From Abelmoschus esculentus (taxonomy: Eukaryota; Streptophyta; Magnoliopsida; Malvales; Malvaceae), in the NCBI GenBank assembly GCA_035048815.1, contig JAUCBN010000016.1, positions 7,556,501-7,620,500 on the forward strand: a stretch of DNA of 64,000 bases, read 5' to 3'. Both the position numbers and the translations under genes were made by a program. Below the pieces are notes generated by a model. That model saw nothing but the letters and a program-made list of their open reading frames with translations. It did no database searches and was not told where the DNA came from. Numbering within the stretch: the first letter of the stretch is position 1; each line of letters opens with the position of its first letter. Positions 22,853-35,207 of the stretch are shown piece by piece.

Positions 22853-24014
22853 TGCGAAACTAAAATTGATTTTGATTTAACAAATAAGTGTAAGGACTAT
22901 TTTGAAATAAATTTTTAAGTCCCTAAGTTAAAGTTTGATTTCTAAGTCAAAACCAAGAACTTTGAAATACTTCTACAAGCCATTTTTATACGAGGGTATC
23001 GATACCATGAGGACAGATATCGATACACCTGGGATTTTTCAAGGCTTGTTCTTGAGATCAAGAACAGGTATCGAAACAAGGTTCAATACCAAAACTTTCT
23101 GCCAACCAATGTTTCGATACCAGTATCGAAACATCTTGGTTAATTTTCAAATTATTTTTTAATTTTAAAAATATGACTCTTTGTATCGATACAGGTATCG
23201 ATACACCCTTAATCCCTAACGACTATTTTCAAACATTAAATGAGTCGACCGTTAGTGTCAGTTAAATTTTGATTGATGGTTGGCCAGTATTGAAACAAGG
23301 TTCGATACCGAGCATCATAGAAACTTTTTGTATCAAAACATGTATTGATACACCCCTTATTAAATACACAACGACTCTTTTTATTTCTGGCTTGTTTCGA
23401 AATAGGTATCCCGTGTTTCGATACCACCTACTGCAGAGTACATTTATGATGGAAAGATGAAACTCCAACGTCTCTATTTACTTTCCCAACAACCTCAACG
23501 GTTAGAAATCAATGAGAAGGTATAAAAAGAAGCAATTTCAACAACATTAAGCAAGAATTGAACCTCAAGCAACATCCAAGTAAATCAAATCCAACTCCAA
23601 GCACTTATTGCATATCCTAGCCTCCCAACTTGTGATCTTAATTTGATTCTTGTAATTCTTAAGTTTGGGGAGAGTTAATTTGTATTTGGGGGCATACATT
23701 TCTTGTGAGAGAATTTGTTTTAGCCCTTTCTTTCTCTTGTAACTTCTTGTGAGGTTGAAATCAATTTTGGGTAAAAAATTAATTTGTTTGTAAAGGTTAT
23801 CCCTTGAACCTAGAAAAAGGTTGAATTTAATAGTGAATTGGTTCAAAATCCTTAGTGGGAGCTAAGGTAGTGGATGTAGAGCTTGTTCGAAGCTTGAACC
23901 ACTATAAATTCTTTGTTCTTCAACTCTAGCATTTTTACCGAAAATTTTATCCCACATTTTTAATTGCCAATTCACCCCCTCTTGGCCATCTTACAAGATT
24001 GAACAACTCAACAA
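22853..24014 (+). repeat. Inner element, 5' LTR (1,162 bp)
   Basis: Starts TGCGAAACTAAAATTG and ends CAACTCAACA. U3 (22990-23420) contains many TCGA-centred palindromes (GGTATCGATACC, GTTTCGATACCAGTATCGAAAC in two words). TATA box TATAAAA at 23521-23527, about 80 bp after the last palindromes. The 3' LTR at 31191-32351 begins TGTAAAACTAAAATTG. Confidence 0.93.
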
Positions 24015-24016
24015 TT

Positions 24017-24028
24017 GGTATCAGAGCT
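24017..24028 (+). promoter_or_regulatory. Primer binding site of the inner element
   Basis: TGGTATCAGAGC, complementary to the 3' end of initiator-Met tRNA, two bases after the 5' LTR. Standard for plant Copia elements. Confidence 0.9.
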
Positions 24029-24101
24029 TAATCTTTGAAGAGATTCACATCTATCAAAGAAGATCCAAGGCGTTTTGATCAAATCTACAAGTCAAGATTC
24101 A

Positions 24102-25780
24102 ATGGCCTCCACCTCCGGTTCATGGAATGAATCGCACTCCATCACCAAGCCGTCCTTCTTCAATGGGGACAATTATCCCTATTGGAAGAATAGGATGAGG
24201 CTATTCATCAATTCAAATGATTATGTCCTTTGGGATATAATTGAGGATGGACCCTCAATTCCAATGAAGCAAGAAGGAGACCGGCAAGTACCAAAAAGAA
24301 GAAATGAGATGACCGATGAAGAAAGAAGGAGGACGTCCACGAATGACAAAGCTCTCCACATCCTCTTTTGTACGCTAGGGCCCGACATCTACTCCAAGAT
24401 GTCTTCATGTACAAGTGCCAAAGAAGTTTGGGATTCTTTGGAGACCACCTATGAGGGCACCAATGATGTTAAGGAAACCAAGATTGGTCTACTCAATCTA
24501 AATTATGAGAACTTCAAGATAGAGCCGGATGAAGACATCACCAAAATGTTCGATAAATTCTCGGTGATTGTAAATGATCTCAAGGGTTTCGGTGAGATCA
24601 TTCCGGAAGAAAAGCTTGTTCGAAAGCTTATCTATTCTTTTCCCGAATCTTGGGATAGCATGAGGACGACTATCATAGAAGTCAAGGATCTCAAGACTCT
24701 CAAACTTGATGCTCTTATGGGATTTCTTCTTACCCATGAGATCATGAAGAAAGGAAGAGAAGAGGAGAAAAAGAAGGAAGAGGTGAAGATTGAAAGGAGG
24801 GAAGTTGAGAAAAAGAAACAAGAGATTGCTCTTAAAGCTTCATGTTCACAAGAAGAAGTGGATACTAGTGAAAAAGAAGAGCTAGAGGAATTGGCCATGG
24901 TGGCCAAAAGATTCATTAGGCTTATGAGGGCAAATAGGAATAGAAGATTCCAAATAAAGAGGGACTTCAAGGCAAAAGGCAAAAGGCAAAGAAGAGGAGA
25001 AAGATCAAATCATTTGCTATGAATGCAAGAAGCACGGTCACATTAGGACCGATTGCTCTGTATACAAAAGGAAGGGTTTTGAGAAGAAGAAGAAACAAAA
25101 GGCTCATGTTGCAACTTGGATTGATGAGGAGTCATCATCCGATGAGGACAACGAAGTAGCCAACTTGTGTCTCATGGCTCTTGATGAGCCTAAGGTAATC
25201 CTTCAACCATCTTGTAACGATTTATCTTATGATGAACTTTATGATGCTTTTGATGAATTACAAGATGTGTATGATGAGTTGGTTTTAAAGTTCAAAGAAT
25301 CAATTTTGAGAAGCAAGAAAACCATTTCCGATTTAGAAATGAAAAATGATTCTTTGACAAAAACAATCTTGGATTTGAAAGAAAAGATTGTTGATTTAAA
25401 TGATGATTAAAAAATTTTTCAAAAAGAAAATATTGATTTGAACAACCTTATTTCTAGCTTGAGTGAAAATCACCACAAGGTGGTGAATGAGCTTAAGGAA
25501 CAAATCAAAGTGGTTGTGAGTTCAACTTTTGAAAAAGGAAGCTCTTAAAAACCCAACCATGTGAAAAAGAATTTTTATGACCACAAACAAAGAAATTTTT
25601 AAAGGCATTCTAGGCATAGAAAAATTAGGAATGTTTGGGTTCCCAAGGAACTTATTATTTCTAATAATTTAAATGCCATTGCTTCTTTGATTCCCAAGGG
25701 AACCAAGATTTTAGGGACTAACACTCATGGACCCAAAATGGTTTGGGTACCAAAAATCAAACACTAAATCTTTGTTTGTA
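24102..25780 (+). pseudogene. Inner Sirevirus gag, broken
   Basis: Capsid-like protein of a Copia element. The ATG at 24102 opens a frame with the plant Copia gag start (SFFNGDNYPYWKNRM) and a long charged helical stretch (about residues 210-270 rich in E and K). The frame ends at TGA 25020-25022. The nucleic-acid-binding CCHC zinc knuckle (CYECKKHGH) follows in another frame, so there is a frameshift just before it. Later coiled-coil-like gag C-terminal parts appear at 25165-25410 and are stopped by TAA. At least three lesions, not functional. Confidence 0.85.
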
Positions 25781-25817
25781 GGTTGAGCATTGCTTCAAGG
25801 CCAAAGCTTCAAGTCAA

Positions 25818-27303
25818 AACATGTGGTACCTTGATAGTGGATGCTCAAGGTATATAACCGGAGACAAGGGATGTTTTAAGGAGTTAGAGCTCAAAAAGGA
25901 TGGAGTAGTGACTTTTGGTGACAACTCCAAAAGCCAAATTAAGGGTATTGGCTCTATTGATAATCACTCATCTATTTTTATTGAAAATGTCTTGCTTGTT
26001 GATGATCTTAAGCATAATTTGTTGAGCATTAGTCAATTATGTGATAAGGGTTTCTATGTGTCTTTTGATAAAAGTAGTTGCAAAATAATTGACATAGAAT
26101 CCAATAGAATAATGCTCATAGGTCATCGCATAGAAAATACATGGTGCATTTAGATGACATTAATTTCTCTCATGCATGTTTAGTTGCTAATGATGAAAAT
26201 GATGCATGGTTTTGGCATAGAAAATTAGGGCATGCTAGCATAAGTGTTCTAGAGAAACTAGCCTCCCAAAATCTAGTTAGAGGTTTACCTAAGCTAAAGT
26301 TTTCCCTAGATAAAATTTGTGATGCATGTGCTAAGGGTAAACAAAAGAGAATTTCTTTTAGATCCATTAATGATGTTTCAACTAGTAGAGTATTGCAATT
26401 GATCCATATGGATCTCTTTGGACCTATTAGAACTACAAGCTTGGGTGAAAAATCATATGCTTTTGTTATTGTTGATGATTACTCTAGATACACTTGGGTT
26501 CTATTTTTGAGTACTAAAGATGAAGCCTTAGAAAAATTCATCACATTTTCAAACATTTCTCAAAATGACCTTATCAAAGAATTTCTCATATTAGAAGTGA
26601 TCATAGAATGAAATTTCAAAATCTAGGTTTTGAGAATTTTTGTAATGAAAATGGGATTAGCCATAATTTTTCGACTCCTCGCACTCCTCAACAAAATGGG
26701 GTTTTTGAGAGGAAAAATCAAACTTTAGAAGAAATGGCTAGAACCATGCTTTGTGAAAATAATTTACCTAAGTACTTTTGGGCGGAAGCCACAAACACTT
26801 CTTGTTATATTATAAATCGAGTAATGATTAGGCCTATTTTAAAGAAAACTCCCTATGAGATTTTAAAATCTAAAAAGCCTAACATTAGCTATTTTCATCC
26901 TTTTGGATGCAAGTGTTTTGTTTTAAATAATGGAAAAGACAATTTAGGTAAATTTGATACAAAAAGTGATAAAGCTATTTTTCTTGGTTATGCTTCAAAT
27001 TCTAAGGCTTATAGAGTTTTCAATAAAAGAACCTTAGTTGTAGAAGAGTCGATACATGTGGTTTTCGATGATAACCTCCTTCCTAGGAAAGATTCTTGTG
27101 ATGATGATGATGTAGGAATCATTGAAACCATTGATGATGGACAAGCATCAAGGGTGAATGAGGTTCCAAGAAATGAGGAAGCACAAGATCCTCCAATTGA
27201 AGCTTTAGGAAATGTAAAGCTTGAAGAAAAGGAAGTGAGCTACCCAAGGGAGTTCAACTATGTCAAAAGTGGTGAAATCTTGGGTGATCCATCCAAGGGG
27301 TAA
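25818..27303 (+). pseudogene. Inner Sirevirus protease and integrase, broken
   Basis: Aspartic protease motif DSGCS within WYLDSGCSRYITGD near 25825. The GAG-pre-integrase zinc region (HRKLGHASISVLEKL then CDACAKGKQ) lies in the next frame from about 26200, after a stop at 26151-26153 and a frameshift. The integrase core has HMDLFGPI (first Asp) near 26405 and QQNGVFERKN (Glu) near 26690. The segment with the second Asp falls at a frame break near 26600. The C-terminal part continues to a stop at 27301. Confidence 0.88.
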
Positions 27304-27439
27304 CTACTCGTTCTTCTCTTAGATTAATGAATCATTTTGCATTTATCTCATGCATAGAGCCCAAAAATATCAATGAAGCCTTAGATGATTATTATTGGAT
27401 TTTGACCATGCAAGAAGAGTTAAATCAATTTGAGAGAAG

Positions 27440-28882
27440 TAATGTATGGACTTAGTTGATAGGCCTAGTAATAAATCTACTATAGGAACTAAATGGGTTT
27501 TTAGAAACAAACTAGATGAGAGTGGTAACATAGTGAGAAACAAAGCTAGATTAGTTGCTCAATGTTACACTCAAGAGGAAGGAATAGATTTCGATGAAAC
27601 TTATGCACCCGTAGCTAGAATGGAAGCCATTAGGATGCTACATGTATTTGCATGTTATCATGATTTCAAGCTTTTTCAAATAGATGTCAAAAGTGCTTTC
27701 TTAAATGATTTTATAAATGAAGAAGTGTATATTGAACAACCACCGGGCTTTGAAAATCCAAAATTTCCAAACCATGTTTTTAAACTAACAAAAGCTTTAT
27801 ATGGTTTAAAACAAGCTCCTAGAGCTTGGTATGAAAGGTTTTTAAACTTTTTGATAGAAAAGGGTTTTGAAAAGGGAAAGATGGACAGTATACTTTTTAT
27901 AAAAAGATTTAAAAATAACATCTTAATAGTTCAAATTTATGTTGATGATATAATTTTTGGATCTACTAATGAATGTTATTGTCAAGAATTTTCTAAGCTT
28001 ATGCAAGGTGAATTTGAGATGAGCATGTTGGGAGAACTCTCATTCTTTTTGGGACTCCAAATCAAGCAAAATAAGGATGACACCTTCATCAATCAAGCCA
28101 AGTACATCAAAGATATGCTCAAGAAGTTTGGCTTGGAGCATGTCAAACCTCAAGCCACTCCCATGAGCTCATCTACTAAGCTTGACAAGGATGAAGGAGG
28201 TAAGTGTGTTGATTCTAAATTATATAGATCCATGATAGGTTTTTTACTTTACCTTACCGCATGTAGACCAGATATCATGTTTAGTGTTTGCTTGTGTACT
28301 AGGTTTTAAGCTAGTCCTAGAGAATCACACCTTTTAGCCATTAAGAGAATCTTTAGGTACCTTAGAGATATACCTTGTTTAGGTCTTTGGTATCCTAAAG
28401 CTTCTTCTTTTGATCTTCATGCCTATTCAGATGTGGATTATGGAGGTTGTAAGATAGATAGGAAAAGTACTTCCGGAACTTGTCAATTTCTAGTTAGTAT
28501 ACTCATATCTTGGTTCTCTAAGAAACAAAATAGTGTAGCTCTATCTACCACCGAAGCGGAGTATATATCCTTAGGGAGTTGTTGTGCACAAGTTTTATGG
28601 ATGAAGCAACAACTCTTAGATTATGGCATTAAAGTTGAAACCATTCCCCTTAAGTGTGATAATACCAGTGCCATATGTCTTACCAAGAACCCCATTCAAC
28701 ACTCTAGAACCAAACACATAGAAATTAGACACCACTTTATTAGAGATCATGTGTCTAAAAACGATGTTGCTTTAGAGTTTGTTGAAACCTTGAATCAATT
28801 AGCAAACATCTTTACTAAACCTTTGGATAAGGAGCGTTTTTGGATCCTTAGGAGAGAGTTAGGTTTAACTAGCCTACCTTGA
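27440..28882 (+). pseudogene. Inner Sirevirus reverse transcriptase and RNase H, broken
   Basis: Copia RT (RVT_2): TKWVFRNKLDESG, QIDVKSAFLN and the catalytic YVDD in IYVDDIIFGS near 27940. A TAA at 28307-28309 separates it from RNase H, which shows LSTTEAEYISLGSCCAQ near 28540, CDNTSAICL and a closing TKHIEIRHHFIRDHV block, ending at 28882. The order protease-integrase-RT-RNase H confirms Copia. Confidence 0.9.
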
Positions 28883-29653
28883 CTTCCTAAGTGTCATCTT
28901 TTTGCATATCTTGCTTGAATCTTGATTTAAATTATGATTATATTGTTTTTGTATCTTGATGCTTCTATGCATGTTGCTAGGGGGAGTATGAACTTGTTCA
29001 TGCATGATAAACATGCCATTATATCATATGCATGCTTCTAGGGGCTTTAGAGACTCATTTCTAGTACTTTTAGTAGCTTAAATGCAAAGCAAAGGTCGAA
29101 GGTATCGATACAGCTAACCCCTGTTTCGATACCTGTTTATCAGCCCATTTGGGTTTTTGGTTGGGAAGAACAGACATCCATTCCAGCATCGATACGTGCT
29201 TCACAATCGATCATCAATCCGTGCTTCAAAAAACTTCAACTCCTACACTATATCATCAATCCGGATCTTTGAGGGTTTTGTTCCAAAACTTCAACTCCTA
29301 CACTATATCATCAATCCGTGCTTCACAATCGATCAATTCATCCTAATCTACACTCAAGGTATATTTTCGAAAAACCTTAATTTTGTTTGGATTTAGTTTG
29401 TTAAAATTTAAATTTTGAACATATTTTAAATGTCTATTGTATGGGTTTTGATAATCTTACGAAATTGTTTCAAAATCCCAATTGTTTTAATCGAATATAA
29501 ATCTTTTTTTGTATAATTTTTTAATGGTTCAAAGTTTTTGATAAACTCTCAAATACCTTGAATTGTTAGATTATTACATAGGATTGAATTTATCTATACA
29601 AGCATACATATTTTTTTAACTAATCCAATTTTTTTATATATCCATCCTAGATC
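28883..29653 (+). other. Spacer between pol and env-like gene, with LTR-like palindromes
   Basis: About 770 bp of non-coding DNA. It contains GGTATCGATAC (29100), GTTTCGATACC (29124) and GCATCGATACG (29187), the same words as in this element's LTR, and a direct repeat of CTTCAACTCCTACACTATAT at 29233 and 29289. It may be a second control region for the env-like gene (inference). Confidence 0.6.
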
Positions 29654-30810
29654 ATGGCACCAAAGAAGCGATCTTGTACCGAAGCCGGATCTTCATCATC
29701 ATCTCGTGTTGCACGATTTGATTTTGAGAAAGTCTTTGCCAAGAGTTTGGACAATAATCGTAGATTGGACAACTACAATCTTTTCCGCAACTATCTTCTC
29801 AAAAAGGAAAGATATGTGGACGTTCAATTCATCAATTCACATAAATTTCCCTTTAAATACTATGACCGACTCATCGAATGGAAATTCTTGAGGTTTCTTA
29901 CCCATACCGGCAAGTTCTTTCCAACTCTTGTCCTTATCTTTTACTCCAATGCTAAATGTATTTTATCTCCAGACAAGAGCAAAGTAGTGGCTATTGAATC
30001 CTATCTCATGGGCAAGTCCTTCATTATTAATGTCTCTACTTTTGTTGATGTTTTTGATCTTGAGGATAAGGGTGTTGAGGATGAAGATTCTCTTGCTCCT
30101 TTCACTGGATCGGTTACATCTCTTGACGCACACGATCGTTTTCTCCATCTTATCATCTCTTGGTGGATTCGTCCATCAAATGGTAGATATTCTCGGATCC
30201 GTCAAGTTGATAGCTTTTGGATCATATGCTTTCGTGATGGTGTTCAACTTAACCTTGCTCGGATCGTCTTCTCGGACATTGTATGGCATGTGCAAAACCG
30301 TGCTACTCCTCTTGTTCAATCTTTTCCTTATGCTTGCATTCTAAGCACCATCTTTTTGTATTTGGAATAGATTGCTCTTTTGATAAGGTGGGATCCTTGA
30401 AAGAACTCATTGGAGAAATATCTCTCAACCGTGCTCACTTTGTTTATGTTTCTAATGGTGAGTGGACTCGAGGTGCTCCTCCTTCTCCTCCTCATGCTCC
30501 TATTGATCCGGAACCTCTTCATCAATTTGACATGTTAACCTTTCTCACGATGAGGTTCGACTCTCTAAACACCCGTTTGGATTCCATGGATGGAAAACTT
30601 GACATTCTTTCCACTCAATTCAATTCGGGTTTTGATGCCATCAACACTAGGATGACGAGCCTAGAGACGCAAGGACACTCCTTGAGAGTATCTCTTGAAG
30701 CTCTTCGTCAAAGCCAAAGACTCAACAATGATGGTAATCAAGATCAAGAGGAAGAAGAAGATGAGGATGATGATGATGGACTCGATGGCGATGACATAGC
30801 CGATGATTGA
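29654..30810 (+). pseudogene. Inner Sirevirus env-like / third ORF, frameshifted
   Basis: ATG at 29654 opens a frame to TAG 30368-30370, then the protein-like text continues in another frame to TGA at 30810, so one frameshift lies near 30345-30375. The N-terminus is basic (MAPKKR). The middle resembles the plant-transposon-associated domain found in the third ORF of Sireviruses. The C-terminus is helical with regular heptads (MRFDSLNTRLDSMDGKL) and an acidic tail. No membrane anchor or fusion peptide is visible, so envelope function is only a historical label. Confidence 0.75.
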
Positions 30811-31190
30811 TCTTTGATTTGTCTTATGCTTTTCTTTTAGCTCTTAGGACTAGTTATGATGCATTCATATTAGAACTTATGCACTTATTTCCCTATGTTT
30901 TGTTTTTTATTGTTGTTGGATTCTTTTTGGATACTTTGCTTGCTATGGATTATGTTTGCTATGAACTATTATTATCCTTAATGTTATGTTTGCTTTATTT
31001 ATTGCCTTGGTTATCTTTGATTTTGATCTAACAAAAAGGGGGAGAGAGTTTATGTTTTTAAGTTTAGGAAACAACCATCCATCACTTGTTAAAATTGTTT
31101 TTAAAGTGCACATATTAAGGGGGAGTCTTTTAAATCTTATTTCAAACTTAAAATTTTTAAATGGTTTTGTCATATCAAAAAGGGAGAGAT
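30811..31190 (+). promoter_or_regulatory. Multiple polypurine tracts of the inner element
   Basis: AAAAAGGGGGAGAGAG at about 31034, AAGGGGGAG at about 31118 and AAAAAGGGAGAGA just before the LTR at 31191. Repeated tracts before the 3' LTR are a known Sirevirus trait. The last one should prime plus-strand synthesis. Confidence 0.8.
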
Positions 31191-32351
31191 TGTAAAACTA
31201 AAATTGATTTTGATATAACAAATAAGTGTAAGAACTATTTTGAAATAAATTTTTAAGTCCCTAAGTTAAAGTTTGATTTCTAAGTCAAAACCAAGAACTT
31301 TGAAATACTCCTATAAGCCATTTTTATATGAGGGTATCGATACCATGAGGACAAGTATCGATACACCTGAGATTTTTCAAGGCTTGTTCTTGAGATCAAG
31401 AACAGGTATCGAAACAAGGTTCTATAACAAAAATTTCTGTCAACCAATGTTTCGATACCAGTATCGAAACATCTTGGTTAATTTTCAAATTATTATTTAA
31501 TTTTAAAAATATGACTCCCGGTATCGATACAAGTATCGATACACCCTTAATTCCCAACGGCTATTTTCAAGCATTAAATGAGTCGACCGTTGGTGTTAGT
31601 TAAATTTTGATTGATGGTTGGCCAGTATTGAAACAAGGTTCGATACCGAGCATCATAGAAACTTTTTATATCGAAACAGGTATCGATACACCCCTTATTA
31701 AATGCACAACGATTCTTTCTATTTTTAGCTTGTTTAGAAACAGGTACCCCGTGTTTCGATACCACCTGCTGCAGAGTGCATTTATGATGGAAAGATGAAG
31801 CTCCAACATCTCTATTTACTTTTCTAACAACCTCAACGGTTAGAAATCAATGAGAAGGTATAAAAAGAAGCAATTTCAACAACATTAAGCAAGAATTGAA
31901 CCTCAAACAACATCCAAGTAAATCAAATCCAACTCCAAGCACTTATTGCATATCCTAGCCTCCCAACTTGTGATCTTAATTTGATTCTTGTAATTCTTAA
32001 GTTTGGGGAGAGTTAATTTGTATTTGGGGGCATACATTTCTTGTGAGAGAATTTGCTTTAGCCCTTTCTTTCTCTTGTAACTTCTTGTGAGGTTGAAATC
32101 AGTTTTGGGTAGAAAATTGATTTGTTTGTAAAGGTTATCCCTTGAACCTAGAAAAAGGTTGAATTCAATAGTGAATTGGTTCAAAATCCTTAGTGAGAGC
32201 TAAGGTAGTGGATATAGAGCTTGTTCGAAGCTTGAACCACTATAAATTCTTTGTTCTTCAACTCTAGAATTTTTACCGAAAATTTTATCCCACATTTTTA
32301 ATTGTCAATTCACCCCCTCTTGGCCATCTTACAAGATTGATCAACTCAACA
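31191..32351 (+). repeat. Inner element, 3' LTR
   Basis: Partner of 22853-24014, 1,161 bp, same palindromes in U3 and TATA at about 31859-31866. Differences from the 5' copy are mostly transitions and are denser in U3 than in the R/U5 half. Confidence 0.93.
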
Positions 32352-32394
32352 CACACCCCTCTTAGCGTTTTTCGATCGATTGCAACACTCTACA
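32352..32394 (+). repeat. Outer element, left LTR part 2
   Basis: CACACCCCTCTTAGCG onward matches the last part of the right LTR (37725-37767), including GATCGATTGCAACACTC. This proves that the inner element landed in the outer LTR. Confidence 0.88.
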
Positions 32395-32396
32395 AT

Positions 32397-32408
32397 TGGT
32401 ATTAGAGC
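32397..32408 (+). promoter_or_regulatory. Primer binding site of the outer element, one change
   Basis: TGGTATTAGAGC follows the completed left LTR. It differs from the initiator-Met tRNA complement by one transition. Confidence 0.85.
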
Positions 32409-32479
32409 GAGGCTCATTGGAAGGTCTAACAACCTCTTGAGAATATCCAAGAAGTGTTCAATCATTTTCAAGGTCATCC

Positions 32480-34080
32480 ATGGATTCCTCCTCCACTATT
32501 GAAGCTTGGGGAGACTCCCAACCCACCAACAAGCCTTCTTTCTTCAATGGAGTCAACTATGCCTATTGGAAGAATCGAATGAGGTTATTTATTCAAGCTT
32601 AAAATCTCGAAGCTTAGAAGATAATCATAAGTGGCTACACTGCACCAACTAGTGGAGGAGACATGAAACAATGAAGAAAATAAGAAATTTTCTACCAATG
32701 TCAAGGCAATGTATCTTCTATTTTGTACTCTTGGTCTGGATGAATATGAAAGAGTATCATCATGTTCTAATGTTAAAGAAATTTGGGATAAATTTGAAGT
32801 CACACATGAAGGAACAAATGAAGTGAAGGAGACCAAAATCGGGCTTCTCAACCTCAACTATGAGAACTTCAAAATGGATCCCGAAGAAGACATTAAATCC
32901 ATGTCCGATCGATTCTCGGTGATTGTGATTGGATTGAAGGTCTATGGAAAGTCATTCCCGAAGATAAACTTATAAGAAAGATGATCTACTCTCTCCTAGA
33001 TTCTTGGGAATCAAAAAGGACGACAATAATAGAAGCAAAGAACCTTAAGACTCTCAAGTTAGATGAGATTATTGGTTCATTGCTTACTCATGAGATGATG
33101 TCCAAAAAAAGGAAGAAAAGAAGAAAGAAGTTGAAACCAAGAAATTTGGAGTTGCTCTCAAATCAAAAAAAAGAAGAGAGTGATTCTAGTGATGATGATG
33201 AAGAGAAAGAGATGACTATGTTTGCCAAAAGATTTAGAAGATTCATGAGGTCCAACAAAGGTAGAAGATTTCAAAGAGAAGAGGGCTTCAAGAGTGAACC
33301 AAGGGATAAAGATGTCATCATTTGCTATGAGTGCAAAAAACCAGGACATATCAAGTTTGAATGTCCCCAATTTAAGAAAAAAAGCTTTGAGAAGAAAAAG
33401 GACAAAGCTCATGTAGCTACTTGGAGCGATGAAGAAACATCGGACATTGAGGATGAAGTAGCAAATTTATGCCTCATGGCATTCAAAGAAGACTTTAAGG
33501 TAACCTCTAATTCATCTATTTCAATTGATTATACTTTTGATGAATTACAAGAGGCATATGATGAGTTAGCTTTAGAATATGAAGATTCTATTTTAAAAAT
33601 AGAAAAATTGTTTTAAAATTGAAAAATGAAAATGATTCTCTTTCTAAAGTTAATAAATAATTTAAAAATAAAATTAAAGAGTTGGAAAATAAAATAATTG
33701 ATTTTGAAAGGAAAAATCAAGATTTACATAATTTACTTTCAAAAGCTCATGATGATCATGAGAAGAAAATTTGTGAGCTTAAAGGTTCTTTTAATAAAGT
33801 TGGAACAAAACTCTTTGAAAAAGGTGAAAATTCTAAATCCAACTATTTTAAAAAGAACTTTAATAACAATTTTTATAGAGGTCCCCAAAGGTCATACAAT
33901 AGAAAAGTAGTTAAAAGTATTTGGATTCCTAAAGAACTCATTGCTAACAAGGAATATGACCTTTTATCAAAATGGATACCAAAAATGACTAGAATTTTAG
34001 GAATCAATCCTTATGACCCAAAAGAATTTGGGTACCAAAATATGTATGATTTCCTTTTTGTAGGTGTGTTGGAGCCATGA
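32480..34080 (+). pseudogene. Outer Sirevirus gag, broken
   Basis: ATG at 32480 begins the same gag N-terminus as in the inner element (KPSFFNGVNYAYWKNRM) but meets TAA at 32597. The body follows in other frames (32709-32975, 32981-33616), including a CCHC knuckle (CYECKKPGHIKFEC near 33325). The gag C-terminal block (33682-34080) keeps SKWIPKMTRILG-type text and ends at 34078-34080. At least three breaks. Confidence 0.85.
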
Positions 34081-35207
34081 TGAGCAAAATGAACAAATTT
34101 GAAAGCTCTAGACACACTAGAAGGAAAGACGCTTGAAGTGGATAATGTGCTATTAAAAATTTTGATCCAATTGGTAACATTCTATTTTTCATGCAAATTA
34201 TGAAATCATGTTGCTTTTTATGAGTATATCTTTCAAAGTATTTTAAATTGTTGATTGCATGAATTGTGTGCTTATATATCATGTTATCTTATTTGTTTGG
34301 CGACACATGTTTAAATGACTTAATATTGTTATTTTCTTACTCTAAAATACCTATAATATATCATATGTATACTAGAATGCATTTTCGGGTCAATTTGAGG
34401 TTTTTAGAGTTTTTAGGACCATAAGTTTCGAAACCTCAAAACAAGGTTTGAAAACTTTCCTCAAATAGTTTCAAAACCTTCAGCAAGATTTCGAAACCTT
34501 TCGGGCTATCACAAAACCTTAGTTATTGGAATGAAAGTTTCGAAACTTTTTCCAAAAAGTTTCAGAACTTTTGATGAAAAGTCTCGAAACCTTTCACAAG
34601 GTTTCAAAACCTTTCATATCAGACCTGTTTTGGGCACGTTTTAAAACACAAAACCCCATATTTTTCATTTCTTTTCAAACCTAAGCATAAGTCTCGAAAC
34701 CTCCCAAAATTTTTCTCTCAAATTTTTTCATCATTGTGGCATTTCGTTGCATTGTTTCATCAAATCCTTTGGGCTTAACATCTTCATCAAATCGTGAGGT
34801 AATTTCATCTTTCAAACTATTTTTGATTATTTTCGGATTTCATGATAATGTCTCAAAAACTTATTTTTCACGCTTAAAATTTTAATAAATCATGTTCATT
34901 CTTAATTATTTACATCTTTAAACATGATTTTGACAAAACCCATGTTGTTTTTAAACCAACAATTGATTTTTCCGAAAATTTCATTATCATTTGGGATTTT
35001 AGATTTTTGAAGAAAATATAATGTTGATACTTAAATTAATGCTTTGGGTTGCATATTTATGTATCAAATGTTGTTTCTATTGCAGGAGGTATCACCCATT
35101 TTGATCTTGAACTCTTGAAAATTTTTTAAAATTTTGTGCCCACAAATTGTTTGATAAAATTCCTCAACCAACTTTTTGAGCCAAAACTCCTATCCTTGCC
35201 CAACATC
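34081..35207 (+). other. Region where pol is missing, with LTR-like palindromes
   Basis: In a complete relative, about 3 kb of pol would sit at about 34.1 kb. Here gag is followed directly by non-coding DNA resembling the post-pol spacer. Between 34425 and 34700 there are many TTTCGAAACC variants (for example 34427, 34486, 34548), the same word as in this element's LTR. The rest is AT-rich up to the env-like ATG. Confidence 0.65.

Larger units (their letters stand above)
22853..32351 (+). mobile_element. Inner Sirevirus-type Copia element, near full length, inactive
   Basis: 9.5-kb element inserted in the left LTR of the outer one. Order: LTR 22853-24014, PBS, gag, protease, integrase, RT, RNase H, spacer, env-like gene, polypurine tracts, LTR 31191-32351. 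By eye the LTRs differ at roughly 50-55 of about 1,160 positions (about 4.6 percent), so the insertion is not recent. Flanks are CACCT and CACAC, only a partly matching target duplication. Every coding block has stops or frameshifts, so it cannot encode a complete polyprotein. Confidence 0.9.

Noticed and set aside
24498..24982. Minus-strand frames over the gag gene
   Set aside because: Shadows of the E/K-rich gag coding strand.
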